64,000 bases of DNA, from NCBI GenBank assembly GCA_030148985.1, contig JASBSJ010000043.1, positions 1-64,000 of the forward strand. Reading direction: 5' to 3'. This DNA is from Sphingopyxis sp. (GTDB lineage: Bacteria; Pseudomonadota; Alphaproteobacteria; Sphingomonadales; Sphingomonadaceae). Below the pieces are notes generated by a model that saw only the letters and a list, made by a program, of their open reading frames with translations, did not search any database and was not told where the DNA came from. Positions 33,485 to 42,419 of this stretch are shown here, piece by piece (position 1 is the first letter of the stretch; each line of letters begins with the position of its first letter). A program made the translations under genes and the position numbers.

Positions 33485-33712
33485 TCAACTTTTCTCGAAG
33501 AGGCGCTTCAGGCTCGCATAGAGAATGAACGTCGATCGGCCGATCTTGACGGTGTCGATGGCACCCGCCGCGATCAGCTCATAGAGGGTCGAGCGCGGAA
33601 TGCCGGTGAGCTTTATCGCGTCAGCAACGCGCACGCTGAGCGGCTCGACCGGTAAGGCCGCATGTGCTGCAAACGACTCGGCAACAGGTCGTTCGCGCTC
33701 CCCGAAGCTCAT
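33485..33712 (-). CDS. Small helix-turn-helix (excisionase/AlpA-like) protein
   Basis: A 75-residue protein with an excisionase-type MerR-like motif: LSVRVADAIKLTGIPRSTLYELIAAGAIDTVKIGRSTFILYASLKRLFEK. The start at 33712 overlaps the stop of the preceding 95-codon gene (ATGA), indicating coupling. It is last in the trb operon. It may act as an excisionase or a transcription factor for the conjugative element. A much longer upstream open frame is not supported. Confidence 0.75.
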   Translation of the reverse strand: MSFGERERPVAESFAAHAALPVEPLSVRVADAIKLTGIPRSTLYELIAAGAIDTVKIGRSTFILYASLKRLFEKS

Positions 33713-33996
33713 CCCTCGCCTCGCCCGGGCAAACAGGCGGGAGGAGCAAGTCTCGCGCACTTGGCTTGCGCGAACCAGCCTTCGGCTTCCGCCTGCCGCC
33801 TCGCGAGAACGTGCGACGGCAGCGCCTCGTCGAACGGCCCACCCCGCCGGAACGAGGTCCGTGCGCCATGTTCGAGGGCATATCGGAACCCCTCGGTCCG
33901 TGAGGCGCAGGCCCTCACCATCAGCCTCCGCCCTGCCTGGCTGACGCCATCGATATCGCGGCGCGTAACGGTGCGGGAAGCGAAGCCTATCATCAT
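33709..33996 (-). CDS. Hypothetical protein in trb operon
   Basis: A 95-residue basic protein (MMIGFASRTVTRRDIDGVSQ, then EGFRYALEHGARTSFRRGGPFDEALPSHVLARRQAEAEGWFAQA), with no domain I recognise. Its start overlaps the stop of the DUF2274 gene and its stop overlaps the next ATG, so it sits in a run of translationally coupled genes, the main reason to accept it as real. Confidence 0.55.
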   Translation of the reverse strand: MMIGFASRTVTRRDIDGVSQAGRRLMVRACASRTEGFRYALEHGARTSFRRGGPFDEALPSHVLARRQAEAEGWFAQAKCARLAPPACLPGRGEG

Positions 33997-34223
33997 CCCC
34001 CCTTCCCGCTCCGCTCGCGGCGCAGCCGCTGGAACGCGCGATCATTGTCGAGAAAGGTTGCCAGCATCGCGGGGATCAATTCGGCGACGGGCTCTTCGCG
34101 GCCATATTGCTCGCGATAGAAGGCGGCATATTCGCCGATGCGCGCGTGGAGGTCGGGCATGAGGCTGATCGTGAGTTTGACCGGCGTTCGCTCGGGCAGT
34201 TGCTTGAGACTGATACCTGCCAT
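33993..34223 (-). CDS. DUF2274 domain protein
   Basis: A 76-residue protein: ISLKQLPERTPVKLTISLMPDLHARIGEYAAFYREQYGREEPVAELIPAMLATFLDNDRAFQRLRRE. This is the DUF2274 family, almost always placed directly after trbI in Trb-type conjugation operons. Ribbon-helix-helix-like DNA binding has been suggested by its pattern but no function is established. The trbI stop lies 2 nt from its start. Confidence 0.85.
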   Translation of the reverse strand: MAGISLKQLPERTPVKLTISLMPDLHARIGEYAAFYREQYGREEPVAELIPAMLATFLDNDRAFQRLRRERSGKGG

Positions 34224-34225
34224 CG

Positions 34226-35446
34226 TCACTCTCCTCGCGTCCGCCAGGGCCGCAGCACGATATCGCGGTGAACGACGACACGAAGCGGCCAGCCGGGACG
34301 CACGCGCAAGCTCGGCGGGATCCCGAGATTGCGAGAGACAAGCTGATCGCCCGCGCGCGCGCCGCCCTGCTGCGCGGATTCGCGCAACGCACGGACAAGG
34401 TCGCTTTCGCTGCTGCCGAAGCTCAGCTCGCTGCCGACGCCGAGGAGCGTCGAGAGGACGACGCCCTTCAGAAGCTGCCAGCCATGCCGGTCGACGCGGT
34501 CGGCGAGACCGGCATAGCCTTGCGCATCGGTCGCCGGCACATTGTCGATGCGGATCGACGATCCGTCGGGGAGAATGATCCGCTGCCACACGACGAGCGC
34601 GCGGCTTTGCCCGAACGCAATGTCGCTATCGTAGCGGCCGATCAGCCGCGAGCCTTGCGGAATGAGCAGCGACTGCCCGGAGACGCTGTCATAGACATTC
34701 TCGGTCACCTGCGCGGTGACCAGCCCCGGCAGGTCGGAGTTAAGGCCGGTGACCAGGCTCGCGGCGATGATGCTTCCCGCCTGCAAGGTCCAGGGCGAAA
34801 CGGGTTCGGTCAAAGCGTGCGGATTGGTGTCGGCGCCGTCATTGGCGCGCCCGACCAGCGCCGCCTTGCGCACCTGCCCGTTGGCGTCGGACGCCGCCAC
34901 TGCCGACAGTAGCGACGGCACCTCGGGCGGCGCCTCAACCGAAACCTTCGCGATCGGCGCATTCTCCCTATCGCCGGTCGTTCGCAGCATGACGCCGGAT
35001 TCGCGCGCCGCGCGCGCTTCGGCGGCAAGACGCTGGCGCTCGGCCTCGGCCTGCTGCGCTGCACGCCGCGCCGCATCGTCGGCCGGCGCCGCAGACGCCA
35101 TTCCCATCTGGCGCTGATGTTCGAGAATCGGTCTTCCAAGGTCGCCGGGGAGCGGCGGCCCGAGCTGCGGAATATCGCCATAGCTCGTCGGAGCGCCCGC
35201 GAGCGCGTCGGGCGGCGCCTTTTCGCCGACCGGCTTGTCGTCGCTCGCCGCCACGAGGGAGAGCGACGTGGGTTTGAGCGCCAGCCAAGCGGCCCCGACA
35301 ATCGCAATCGAACCGGCGGCGGCGATGGCGACGACCGCGCCGCGGCGGAAACGGGTTACCCGGCCCGGCGCTGCGCGCAGCACCAGCGTCTCGGGGTCGG
35401 CCTTGGCGGGCGGGGCGCCGGCAGGCGAAGGCGCAGGCTCGGTCAT
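34226..35446 (-). CDS. trbI: Conjugal transfer protein TrbI (VirB10-like)
   Basis: A 406-residue inner-membrane-anchored protein. One N-terminal helix (VVAIAAAGSIAIVGAAWLAL) is followed by a Pro-rich periplasmic linker and a C-terminal TrbI/VirB10 domain: LQAGSIIAASLVTGLNSDLPGLVTAQVTENVYDSVSGQSLLIPQGSRLIGRYDS and VDRHGWQLLKGVVLSTLLGVGSEL. It spans the envelope as part of the type IV secretion core complex. The start at 35446 overlaps the trbG stop; the much longer open frame upstream is a shadow of trbG. Confidence 0.93.
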   Translation of the reverse strand: MTEPAPSPAGAPPAKADPETLVLRAAPGRVTRFRRGAVVAIAAAGSIAIVGAAWLALKPTSLSLVAASDDKPVGEKAPPDALAGAPTSYGDIPQLGPPLPGDLGRPILEHQRQMGMASAAPADDAARRAAQQAEAERQRLAAEARAARESGVMLRTTGDRENAPIAKVSVEAPPEVPSLLSAVAASDANGQVRKAALVGRANDGADTNPHALTEPVSPWTLQAGSIIAASLVTGLNSDLPGLVTAQVTENVYDSVSGQSLLIPQGSRLIGRYDSDIAFGQSRALVVWQRIILPDGSSIRIDNVPATDAQGYAGLADRVDRHGWQLLKGVVLSTLLGVGSELSFGSSESDLVRALRESAQQGGARAGDQLVSRNLGIPPSLRVRPGWPLRVVVHRDIVLRPWRTRGE

Positions 35447-36261
35447 TGGCCTTTCCTCCGCTGCGGCCAGGCGCTCGCGATCCGCACCACCTGCTGCTTC
35501 TTGCCACCGAGGCGCAGTTCGGCGGCGCCGAACAGCCGATCGACGACATAATAACGCCCTGCGACGCGATAGTTGACGAGCTGGGCTTCGCCCTCGTCCC
35601 CGATGACGAACAAGGGCGGCGCCTCGCCCACCGCGATCGACGGAGGAAACTCGATGAAGGTCTGCCGCCCGTCGTCGAAAGCGCGCAAGGGACGCCACGC
35701 GGGCTTGTCGCCCGAAATCGCGTAGTTGAAGTTGAGGCGCTCGATAGCGAGACCCGACGCGATCGGACGCGCCGCCGCGGCAGCAGCCTCCTTGCGCTGC
35801 AGCGCGATCAACTCGTCGTGCGGGTAGCGCCATTTGAGCGCCGCCATCGCGCCGCTCGCCCGGCTCTCGAGTTCGAGATGATAGACGCGGCGGTCGGTCG
35901 TGATGACGAGGTTGGTGCGCAGCCCCGCCGCGAACGGCTTCACCAGGATGTGGGTGCGCTTGCCCTCGCCGCTCCCGCTCGTCGTGTCGCCAACGGTCCA
36001 GCGAACCGTGTCGCCGGCGGCGACCGATGTCACCGCCTCGCCGGGCTGCAAGGCGATATCGGTCACGCGCTCGGGCGCGGCGTAGAGCCGATAGAGCGCG
36101 CCCTCGGCGTAAGGATAGACCTGCACCGCATCGATGTAACCCGCGCGCGACGGTTCGCGCAGCGCGGCCTTGTTCGCGGCTGCCACGGCCCCGGTGGGCT
36201 GGGCCGTGGCGGGAAGGACGAGCGACAGCGCGCTCGCCGACAGGAAAAGGACACGGATCAT
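35443..36261 (-). CDS. trbG: Conjugal transfer protein TrbG (VirB9-like)
   Basis: A 272-residue secreted protein: signal peptide MIRVLFLSASALSLVLPATAQ, then YPYAEGALYRLYAAPERVTDIALQPGEAVTSVAAGDTVRW, the VirB9/TrbG beta-domain, and FNYAISGDKPAWRPLRAFDDGRQTFIEFP with RYYVVDRLFGAAELRLG at the C-terminus. It is the periplasmic/outer-membrane component of the secretion core with TrbI. The start at 36261 overlaps the trbF stop by 4 nt. Confidence 0.93.
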   Translation of the reverse strand: MIRVLFLSASALSLVLPATAQPTGAVAAANKAALREPSRAGYIDAVQVYPYAEGALYRLYAAPERVTDIALQPGEAVTSVAAGDTVRWTVGDTTSGSGEGKRTHILVKPFAAGLRTNLVITTDRRVYHLELESRASGAMAALKWRYPHDELIALQRKEAAAAAARPIASGLAIERLNFNYAISGDKPAWRPLRAFDDGRQTFIEFPPSIAVGEAPPLFVIGDEGEAQLVNYRVAGRYYVVDRLFGAAELRLGGKKQQVVRIASAWPQRRKGQ

Positions 36262-37070
36262 GGCTGGCTCCTTTCGAGCGGATCGAGGGGTGCGGACGGG
36301 GCGCGATCGATGTCGACCGGCGAGCCGCGCGGCAGGATGTCGCGCGGCAACGGCATCGCCTGCGCGGGGGCCACGCGATCGGCGGGGGTTTCGAACTCGC
36401 GGCTCCAATCGATCGCATCGACGTAAAGCCCGAGCGGGTTCTTGCGCAGCACATCGGCCGAGCGCGGCGGCTGCACCTTGACGGTGAGCATCGCGGTCCA
36501 GCGCAACGTGCCGGCCAGGCTGCCGCGCTCATAGGCCTGCTCGGTCCACTTGACCTGGAAGCTGCGCTCCGACGCGCGCACCACGCTCGTCACCTGCACC
36601 GACACGGTGCGGCGGCCGACCTCGGCGAACGGATTGGACGCGCGGGCATATTCGCCGAGGAAGAGCGCCGCGCGCGGCGTCGCGAAATCATAAGCCGACA
36701 GCCAATGCTCGCGCATCAACACCGGGTCGAGCGAGCGCGAGCGGACATTCTTGATGAACGTGCCGAGGTGCCACGCGATCTGCGCGTCACTCGCCCGATA
36801 GTCGGTCACCGCGGGAGCAACGCTGCGCGCCTCGCCGAGCCGATCGACCTCGACGACATAGGGGATGACGCGGCTCTGCATCGACTGCCAGACGAGCGCC
36901 GACGACAGCCCGATCGTCAGGAACAGCCCGCCGAACGCCATCAGCCGCCAGTTTTTCGCCTGGGCCCGCGCCGAACCGATCCGCTCGTCCCATAGCTGCC
37001 CGGCACGCTGATACGGCGTCTCGGGTTCGCCCGTCCGCCCATAACACTGCACGGCACGTTTGAATCTCAT
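36258..37070 (-). CDS. trbF: Conjugal transfer protein TrbF (VirB8-like)
   Basis: A 270-residue bitopic protein: a cytoplasmic start with TPYQRAGQLWDERIGSARAQAKNWR, one transmembrane helix (MAFGGLFLTIGLSSALVWQ), and a periplasmic VirB8/TrbF NTF2-like domain (VIPYVVEVDRLGEARSV, DYRASDAQIAWHLGTFIKNVRSRSLDP, FQVKWTEQAYERGSLAGTLRWTAMLTV). It nucleates assembly of the translocation channel. It follows trbL by 3 nt. Confidence 0.93.
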   Translation of the reverse strand: MRFKRAVQCYGRTGEPETPYQRAGQLWDERIGSARAQAKNWRLMAFGGLFLTIGLSSALVWQSMQSRVIPYVVEVDRLGEARSVAPAVTDYRASDAQIAWHLGTFIKNVRSRSLDPVLMREHWLSAYDFATPRAALFLGEYARASNPFAEVGRRTVSVQVTSVVRASERSFQVKWTEQAYERGSLAGTLRWTAMLTVKVQPPRSADVLRKNPLGLYVDAIDWSREFETPADRVAPAQAMPLPRDILPRGSPVDIDRAPSAPLDPLERSQP

Positions 37071-37073
37071 GAC

Positions 37074-38384
37074 TCAGTCCCTTTCCTTGATATCGGGGTT
37101 GGCGCCGGCGCCGCCCTTGTCGCCGCCCTGAATGGCGTGGATCGCCATCTGGCGGCGATGCCGGCTCGCCTGCGCCCCATGAAGTTTCTGTGCCCAAGCC
37201 GGCGGCACGCTATCGCCGCCGCTGCCACCCGGCGAACTAGCCGCGCTCGCTACCTCGCTTCTTCCGCCAGCAGCCCAGGCCGCCTGCTGGCCGCGCGCCG
37301 CGGCGGCGCGGAGCCCGAAGGCATTCTTCATCTTGTCCGTCGCAGCGCCTTTCGCGGCGCTCGCCATGCCGCCGATGCCGGCGCCGACGCTTGCGTGGCC
37401 CGATGTTTCCTGGCCGAGCTTGTAGGCGGTCGACGCCGCACTCCCCATCGACGTGCCGGCGCGCAGCGCGCCAAGACCGGCGCCCGCTACGCCGCGCGCC
37501 GCGGCGACCGCGCCCGCCCCGCCCATCGCGAGACCGCCCGCAGCAAGTGCGGTCGTCGTCACCGCCGAGCCCGCGCCGAGCTGCGGCGCACCCGCGACCA
37601 GCCCGGAAGCAATCCCGGGAGCAAAGATCGCGAGCCCGAACAGCGCGAGGCTCGCGAGCATCAGCGACACCGCCTGCTCGATCGACACCTCGTCGCCGGC
37701 GATCGCGCCGGTGAAGTCTGCGAAATAGTTGGAGCCGATGCCGACGATGACCGCGAGCACCATGACCTTGATCCCCGACGAAACGACATTGCCGAGCACG
37801 CGCTCGGCGAGGAACGAGGTGCGGTTCCACAACGCGAACGGCACCAGCACGAAACCGGCGAGCGCGGTCAGCTTGAACTCGAGAATGGTGATGAAGAGCT
37901 GGATCGCGAGAATGAAGAAAGCCGCGATGACGATGATCCACGCGATCACCAGCACCGCAATCTCGACGAAATTGTCGAAGAAGTCGATCGGCCCGACGAG
38001 TTCCTTCGCCTGTTCGAGCAGCGGCCACGCCGCCTCGAAACCCGTCCCCGCGAGGCGCCCCGGCATGAGCAGGTCCTGGGGTCCGATCGCGCTGCCGCCC
38101 GCGGTCAGCCCGAGCCCGGCGAACGAGCGAAAGACGATGTCGGCGAGGAGCGGAAAACTGTTCAGGATCAGCGCGAAAGCGCCGACATAGAGAATCTTCT
38201 TGAGGAACTTGCCGATGACATCCTGCTCGCCGCCGAGCGCCCAGAACAGCCCGGCGAGCGTGATGTCGATGCCGATCAGGATCGTCGTCAGGAAGCCGAC
38301 GTCACCGCCGAGCAGCCCGAAGCCGCTGTCGATATAGGCGATGAACGCTTGCATGAACTGGTCGATGACATTGAGATCCTGCAC
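37074..38384 (-). CDS. trbL: Conjugal transfer protein TrbL (VirB6-like)
   Basis: A 436-residue polytopic membrane protein with about six or more helices in the first 290 residues (VGFLTTILIGIDITLAGLFWAL, VLVIAWIIVIAAFFILAIQLFITILEF, FVLVPFALWNRTSFLAERVLGNVVSSGIKVMVLAVIVGIG), then an Ala/Gly-rich soluble tail. It forms the inner-membrane pore region of the mating apparatus. The start is GTG with CAGGAGTG upstream. About 125 bp separate it from trbJ; no trbK-like gene is seen there. Confidence 0.92.
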   Translation of the reverse strand: MQDLNVIDQFMQAFIAYIDSGFGLLGGDVGFLTTILIGIDITLAGLFWALGGEQDVIGKFLKKILYVGAFALILNSFPLLADIVFRSFAGLGLTAGGSAIGPQDLLMPGRLAGTGFEAAWPLLEQAKELVGPIDFFDNFVEIAVLVIAWIIVIAAFFILAIQLFITILEFKLTALAGFVLVPFALWNRTSFLAERVLGNVVSSGIKVMVLAVIVGIGSNYFADFTGAIAGDEVSIEQAVSLMLASLALFGLAIFAPGIASGLVAGAPQLGAGSAVTTTALAAGGLAMGGAGAVAAARGVAGAGLGALRAGTSMGSAASTAYKLGQETSGHASVGAGIGGMASAAKGAATDKMKNAFGLRAAAARGQQAAWAAGGRSEVASAASSPGGSGGDSVPPAWAQKLHGAQASRHRRQMAIHAIQGGDKGGAGANPDIKERD

Positions 38385-38511
38385 GGCAATCGCACTCCTG
38401 GAAACGCAAGAAGGGGTGCCGCGGGACCGGTCCCCGAGAGAGGAAAGCGGGTCCGGTCCCGCGGCGGACGGGCGCCAGGCCGGGGAGCAAGCGGCGCGGC
38501 GCCGCCCAGGC

Positions 38512-39261
38512 TCATTGGCGCGGCGTGTAGGCCTTGCCGTCGCCGAGGAAGCGCGTCGTCCGCGCGCGCGCTTCGAGCGCGCTCTGCCCGCGCCGCGCGG
38601 CTTCGAGCGATTCCTTGCGGAACTGCGCCGCCATCAGCGCCTGGAGCTGGAACTGCTGCTTTGTCGCGAGCGCGAGCAGCTGGTTCGTCGCCTGCTGCGC
38701 GGCGAGCGAACCCTCGGCGCCCTGGCTTTTCGCGACGATCTCGCTCAGCGCCGCCGTGTCATCGCGGACATTTTCGACGATCCCGCTCTGCACCTTCATC
38801 GTCTGCCGGAACGCCGCCATCTCGGCGTCGAGCCGTTGCTTCGCCGCCGCGACGCGCTGATCGCGGGTCATCGCCGAAGCGAAATCGTCGGGGAAAAGCT
38901 GGCGGTAGCGCGCGTCGAGCTGGTCGACCCGAAAGTCGATCCCCTGCGCCTCTCCCATAAGCCGGTCGATCTCGCCGAGCTTTTCGCGGAGCCGGTCGAG
39001 CTCGGGGAAGTCGATCCGCGCGAGGTTCTTCGCTTGGCCTGCGAGCATTTGCGCCTCGTTCTGGAGCGAACGGATCTGGTTGTTGACCTGGCTCAGCGTC
39101 CGCGCCGCGATGAGCAGATTCTGCGAATAATTGCTCGGGTCGAACACGCTGATTTGCGCCGATGCGGGCGCGCCGGGCAGGATAACCGCGAAGGCAATCG
39201 AGCCGATCGCGCCGAGACCGAGCAGGCGGGTGACGACGTGGTGACGGAGGGGGAGTGACAT
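38512..39261 (-). CDS. trbJ: Conjugal transfer protein TrbJ (VirB5-like)
   Basis: A 249-residue secreted protein with a signal peptide ending ILPGAPASAQ and a long helical body (DPSNYSQNLLIAARTLSQVNNQIRSLQNEAQMLAGQAKNL; QATNQLLALATKQQFQLQALMAAQFR), typical of TrbJ/VirB5 minor pilus or entry-exclusion-linked proteins. The ATG at 39261 has AGGAG 7 nt upstream and overlaps the trbE stop. Confidence 0.92.
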   Translation of the reverse strand: MSLPLRHHVVTRLLGLGAIGSIAFAVILPGAPASAQISVFDPSNYSQNLLIAARTLSQVNNQIRSLQNEAQMLAGQAKNLARIDFPELDRLREKLGEIDRLMGEAQGIDFRVDQLDARYRQLFPDDFASAMTRDQRVAAAKQRLDAEMAAFRQTMKVQSGIVENVRDDTAALSEIVAKSQGAEGSLAAQQATNQLLALATKQQFQLQALMAAQFRKESLEAARRGQSALEARARTTRFLGDGKAYTPRQ

Positions 39262-41756
39262 CAAGAATCTCCTTCTTGGGGGGCGTGGGGGGTCGGAAAA
39301 TCGGCGAGCAGGTCGGCCGCCCAGTCGAGGCCGGCGCCCTCGAGAAAGGCGCGCGCGAACGCCGCGGGGTCGCGCTCGCCAACATCAAGCCGGTCGAGCT
39401 TCGCTTCGACGGCGTCGATGCGCTTCTGCGTTTCGGGGTCGGACGCGCCGCAAAGCGCGAGCGCGATCGGTCCAAGCCCCAGCTCGAACAGCCGGTTGCC
39501 ACGCGCCGATTGCAGATAATATTGCCGCTTGGGGCCCGCGCGGCTGACGAGCTCGATCTGCCGCGCGTTGAGCCCGAAGCGCCGATAGGCGGCCGCGCCC
39601 TGCGGCTCGATCGCCCGGTCGTTGGGGAGCAATATCCGTTGCGGGCAGCTTTCGATGATCGCCGGCGCAATCGAGGACTCGGCGATGTCGGCGAGGCTCT
39701 GCGTCGCGAAGACCACGGCGACATTGCGCTTGCGCAGCACCTTCAGCCATTCGCGGATGCGCGCAGCGAACAGCGGGTGATCGAGGAACACCCACGCCTC
39801 GTCGAGAATGAGCAGGGTCGGACGCCCAGTGAAACGCTCCTCGAGACGGTGGAACAGATAGGAGAGTAACGGCGCGACGACACCCCCCTGCCCCATCAGC
39901 GCCTCGGTTTCGAAACATTGCACGTCGGCGACGCGCAAATCATCTTCGGCGGCGTCGAGCAGCCGCCCGAAGGGGCCTTCGAGCGTGTAGGGCGCGAGCG
40001 CCGCGCGCAGCGGCGCCGATTGCAAGAGCAGCGACAGGCCGGTGAGCGTGCGCTCTTCGACCGGCGCGGTCGCGAGACTAGTCAGCGCCGACCATAGCGC
40101 TTCCTTCACTTGCGGATCGACCGAGACTTTCTCGTGCGCGAGCAAGGCGGCGATCCACTCCGCCGCCCACGCGCGTTCGTCGGCACGGTCGATCTGCCGC
40201 AGGGGCTGGAAAGCGATCGCGGGGCCACCCTCCCCGGGTTGACCGCCATCCTCGCCGCCGAGCCCAAGCGCGTGATGCGCGCCGCCCATCGCAAGCACCG
40301 CGGCGCGCGCCGAAAAGCCCTTGTCGAAAATATAGACCTGGGCATCCGCGTAGCGGCGGAACTGCAACGCCAGCAAGGCGAGGAGGACCGACTTGCCGGC
40401 GCCCGTCGGTCCAACGATCAGCATATGCCCGACGTCGCCGACATGGGTGCTGAGCCGGAACGGGGTCGACCCACTGGTCTCGGCAGTGAGCAGGGGCGGC
40501 CCGCCGAGATGCTTGTTTGCCGCCGGCCCCGCCCAGACGCTCGACAGCGGCACCAGGTGCGCGAGATTGAGCGTATGGACGATCGGCTGGCGGACGTTCG
40601 CATAAACATGGCCCGGGAGGCTCGACAGCCACGCCTCGACCGCATTGATGCTCTCGCGAATGCAGGTGAAGCCAAGCCCGTTGACGATGCGCTCGACCGC
40701 GCGGACCTTCTCTTCGACGCGGGCCCGGTCGGCATCGGCGACGGTGATCGTCGTCGTCAGATAACCGAAGGCGAGCATGTCGGCGCCGAGCGCCTGCAAG
40801 GCCAAGTCGGCGTCGACCACCTTGTTGTCGGCGTCGCTGTCGAGCAGTTGCGCCGGCTGGTTGTAGAGAACCTCGCGCAGCATCGCGGTCACCGACTTGC
40901 GCTTGTTGAACCATTGACGGCGCAGCTTGGTGAGCGCCTTCGTCGCTTCCTGCTTGTCGAGCGCTATGAAGCGCGTGACCCAACGATAAGAAAAATCTTC
41001 ATGATTGAGCGCGTCGAGGATGCCGGGACGGCTGACATTCGGGAAACCCAATATCGTCAGCATGCGGAGGTGCTGATCGCCGAGCATCGGTTCGAGTCCG
41101 CCCGCGAGCGGCGTGTCGGCGAGCAGGCCGTCGAGATACATCGGCGTCTCGGGCACCGCGACGGCATGACGGCGCGTCGAGACCGTGCCGTGGAGATAGG
41201 TCAGCGTCTCGCGATCATCGAGCGCGCGCACCTCGGGCATGAACCCAGCGAACAGGTCGAGCGCGCGATCGGTCGCGGCGACGAAGCCGGCGAGCGCCTG
41301 CCGCCAATCACGCCCCTTGACGGTGTAGCTGCGCTCGACGAGCAAGCGGCCCGCGCTATCGGCCTGGTCGGGCGGCGGCAGGAAGGTCAGCGTCAGGTAG
41401 TAGACGCTCTCGAAATGCACGCCCGCGCTCTCGAAGGCGGCGCGGCGTTCCTGCTCCACCAGCCATGACGCCGCGTCGGGAAAGGCGCTGTCGGGATAGG
41501 CGAGCGCCTCGCGCCGTTCGGCCTCGAAGTGCAACGCCCAGCCCGAACCGAAGCGCTTCAGGACATTGTTCGCGCACGCGCAGGCGGCGACGAGTTCGGC
41601 CTCGGTCGCGCTTTCTAGGTCGGGCCCGCGAAAGCGCAGGGTGCGCTGGAAGCTGCCGTCCTTGTTCAGAACGACGCCGGGCGCGATCAGCGCAGCCCAT
41701 GGCAGGTGGTCGGCGAGCCGGTCGGTGCGGTTGCGATATTCACCCAGGTTAAACAT
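39261..41756 (-). CDS. trbE: Conjugal transfer ATPase TrbE (VirB4-like)
   Basis: An 831-residue VirB4/TrbE ATPase. The N-terminal CagE/TrbE domain includes ALIAPGVVLNKDGSFQRTLRFRGPDLES and SYRWVTRFIALDKQEA. The C-terminal motor carries Walker A (IVGPTGAGKSVLLALLALQF), Walker B (PTLLILDEAWVFLDHP) and VAVVFATQSLADIAES. It energises pilus assembly and DNA transfer at the inner membrane. Full length, intact and in the canonical order between trbD and trbJ. Confidence 0.95.
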   Translation of the reverse strand: MFNLGEYRNRTDRLADHLPWAALIAPGVVLNKDGSFQRTLRFRGPDLESATEAELVAACACANNVLKRFGSGWALHFEAERREALAYPDSAFPDAASWLVEQERRAAFESAGVHFESVYYLTLTFLPPPDQADSAGRLLVERSYTVKGRDWRQALAGFVAATDRALDLFAGFMPEVRALDDRETLTYLHGTVSTRRHAVAVPETPMYLDGLLADTPLAGGLEPMLGDQHLRMLTILGFPNVSRPGILDALNHEDFSYRWVTRFIALDKQEATKALTKLRRQWFNKRKSVTAMLREVLYNQPAQLLDSDADNKVVDADLALQALGADMLAFGYLTTTITVADADRARVEEKVRAVERIVNGLGFTCIRESINAVEAWLSSLPGHVYANVRQPIVHTLNLAHLVPLSSVWAGPAANKHLGGPPLLTAETSGSTPFRLSTHVGDVGHMLIVGPTGAGKSVLLALLALQFRRYADAQVYIFDKGFSARAAVLAMGGAHHALGLGGEDGGQPGEGGPAIAFQPLRQIDRADERAWAAEWIAALLAHEKVSVDPQVKEALWSALTSLATAPVEERTLTGLSLLLQSAPLRAALAPYTLEGPFGRLLDAAEDDLRVADVQCFETEALMGQGGVVAPLLSYLFHRLEERFTGRPTLLILDEAWVFLDHPLFAARIREWLKVLRKRNVAVVFATQSLADIAESSIAPAIIESCPQRILLPNDRAIEPQGAAAYRRFGLNARQIELVSRAGPKRQYYLQSARGNRLFELGLGPIALALCGASDPETQKRIDAVEAKLDRLDVGERDPAAFARAFLEGAGLDWAADLLADFPTPHAPQEGDS

Positions 41757-41765
41757 GACGATGCT

Positions 41766-42053
41766 TCAGCATGAAAGATGTCCCCGCTGGCGAAGGTGGC
41801 GCGCGAGAATGGGCGCAAAATCGGGGTCGCGCTTCGCCGCAAACACCGCGAGCGTGTGGCCGAATGCCCACATCGCAAGGCCGGCGACCCATTGCTGCAA
41901 ACCGAGGCCGAGCGCCGCCGCGACCGTGCCGTTGACGATCGCGATCGCGCGCGGCACGCCGCCGAGCAGGATCGGTTCGGCGAGCGCGCGGTGCATCGGC
42001 GCTTCGAATCCGGCCAGGTGGCCGTTGTCGCCAGGATGGTCGGCGCCGCTCAT
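41766..42053 (-). CDS. trbD: Conjugal transfer protein TrbD (VirB3-like)
   Basis: A 95-residue membrane protein: FEAPMHRALAEPILLGGVPRAIAIVNGTVAAALGLGLQQWVAGLAMWAFGHTLAVFAAKRDPDFAPILARHLRQ, the standard TrbD/VirB3 pattern of a short N-terminus followed by hydrophobic helices and a conserved DP.F motif. It works with TrbE. The start overlaps the trbC stop by 4 nt; trbE begins 9 nt downstream. Confidence 0.92.
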   Translation of the reverse strand: MSGADHPGDNGHLAGFEAPMHRALAEPILLGGVPRAIAIVNGTVAAALGLGLQQWVAGLAMWAFGHTLAVFAAKRDPDFAPILARHLRQRGHLSC

Positions 42054-42418
42054 GCGATGAGTGCCCCGCCGCCGAAGGAGAAGAAGGAGAGGAAAAAGCT
42101 CGACGCCGCAAAGGCGATCGACAAGCCGAAAATGATCTGGATGAGCCGCCGGAACCCGCCCGCGGTTTCGCCGAACGCCAGCGTCAGCCCGGTGACGATG
42201 ATGATGATCACCGCGACGATCTTCGCCACCGGTCCCTGAACCGATTCGAGCACCTGTTGGAGCGGTTCTTCCCACGGCATGCCCGAACCGGCGGCATGGG
42301 CGGCACCGGCAAGTCCGAGCACGAGACCGAGGTTGATGCTGACACCGGCCAGCCGCCGCAATGCGGGCGCGCGGGCGCGGGCCTTTGCCATCAACGGCGC
42401 GAGGGCGCGAACATACAT
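42050..42418 (-). CDS. trbC: Conjugal transfer pilin TrbC (VirB2-like)
   Basis: A 122-residue prepilin: a long signal region (LAGVSINLGLVLGLAGAAHAAGSG), then MPWEEPLQQVLESVQGPVAKIVAVIIIIVTGLTLAFGETAGGFRRLIQIIFGLSIAFAASSFFLSFFSFGGGALIA with two hydrophobic helices around a short basic loop, as in TrbC/VirB2. The TraF-type peptidase at 59.2 kb may mature or cyclise it (inference). ATG 42418 has AAGGAGAA upstream; the trbB stop lies 2 nt away. Confidence 0.92.
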   Translation of the reverse strand: MYVRALAPLMAKARARAPALRRLAGVSINLGLVLGLAGAAHAAGSGMPWEEPLQQVLESVQGPVAKIVAVIIIIVTGLTLAFGETAGGFRRLIQIIFGLSIAFAASSFFLSFFSFGGGALIA

Positions 42419-42419
42419 G

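Noticed and set aside
35447-36532. Upstream extension of the trbI frame
   Set aside because: It overlaps trbG and trbF in another frame; Arg/Ala/Pro-rich with no domain.
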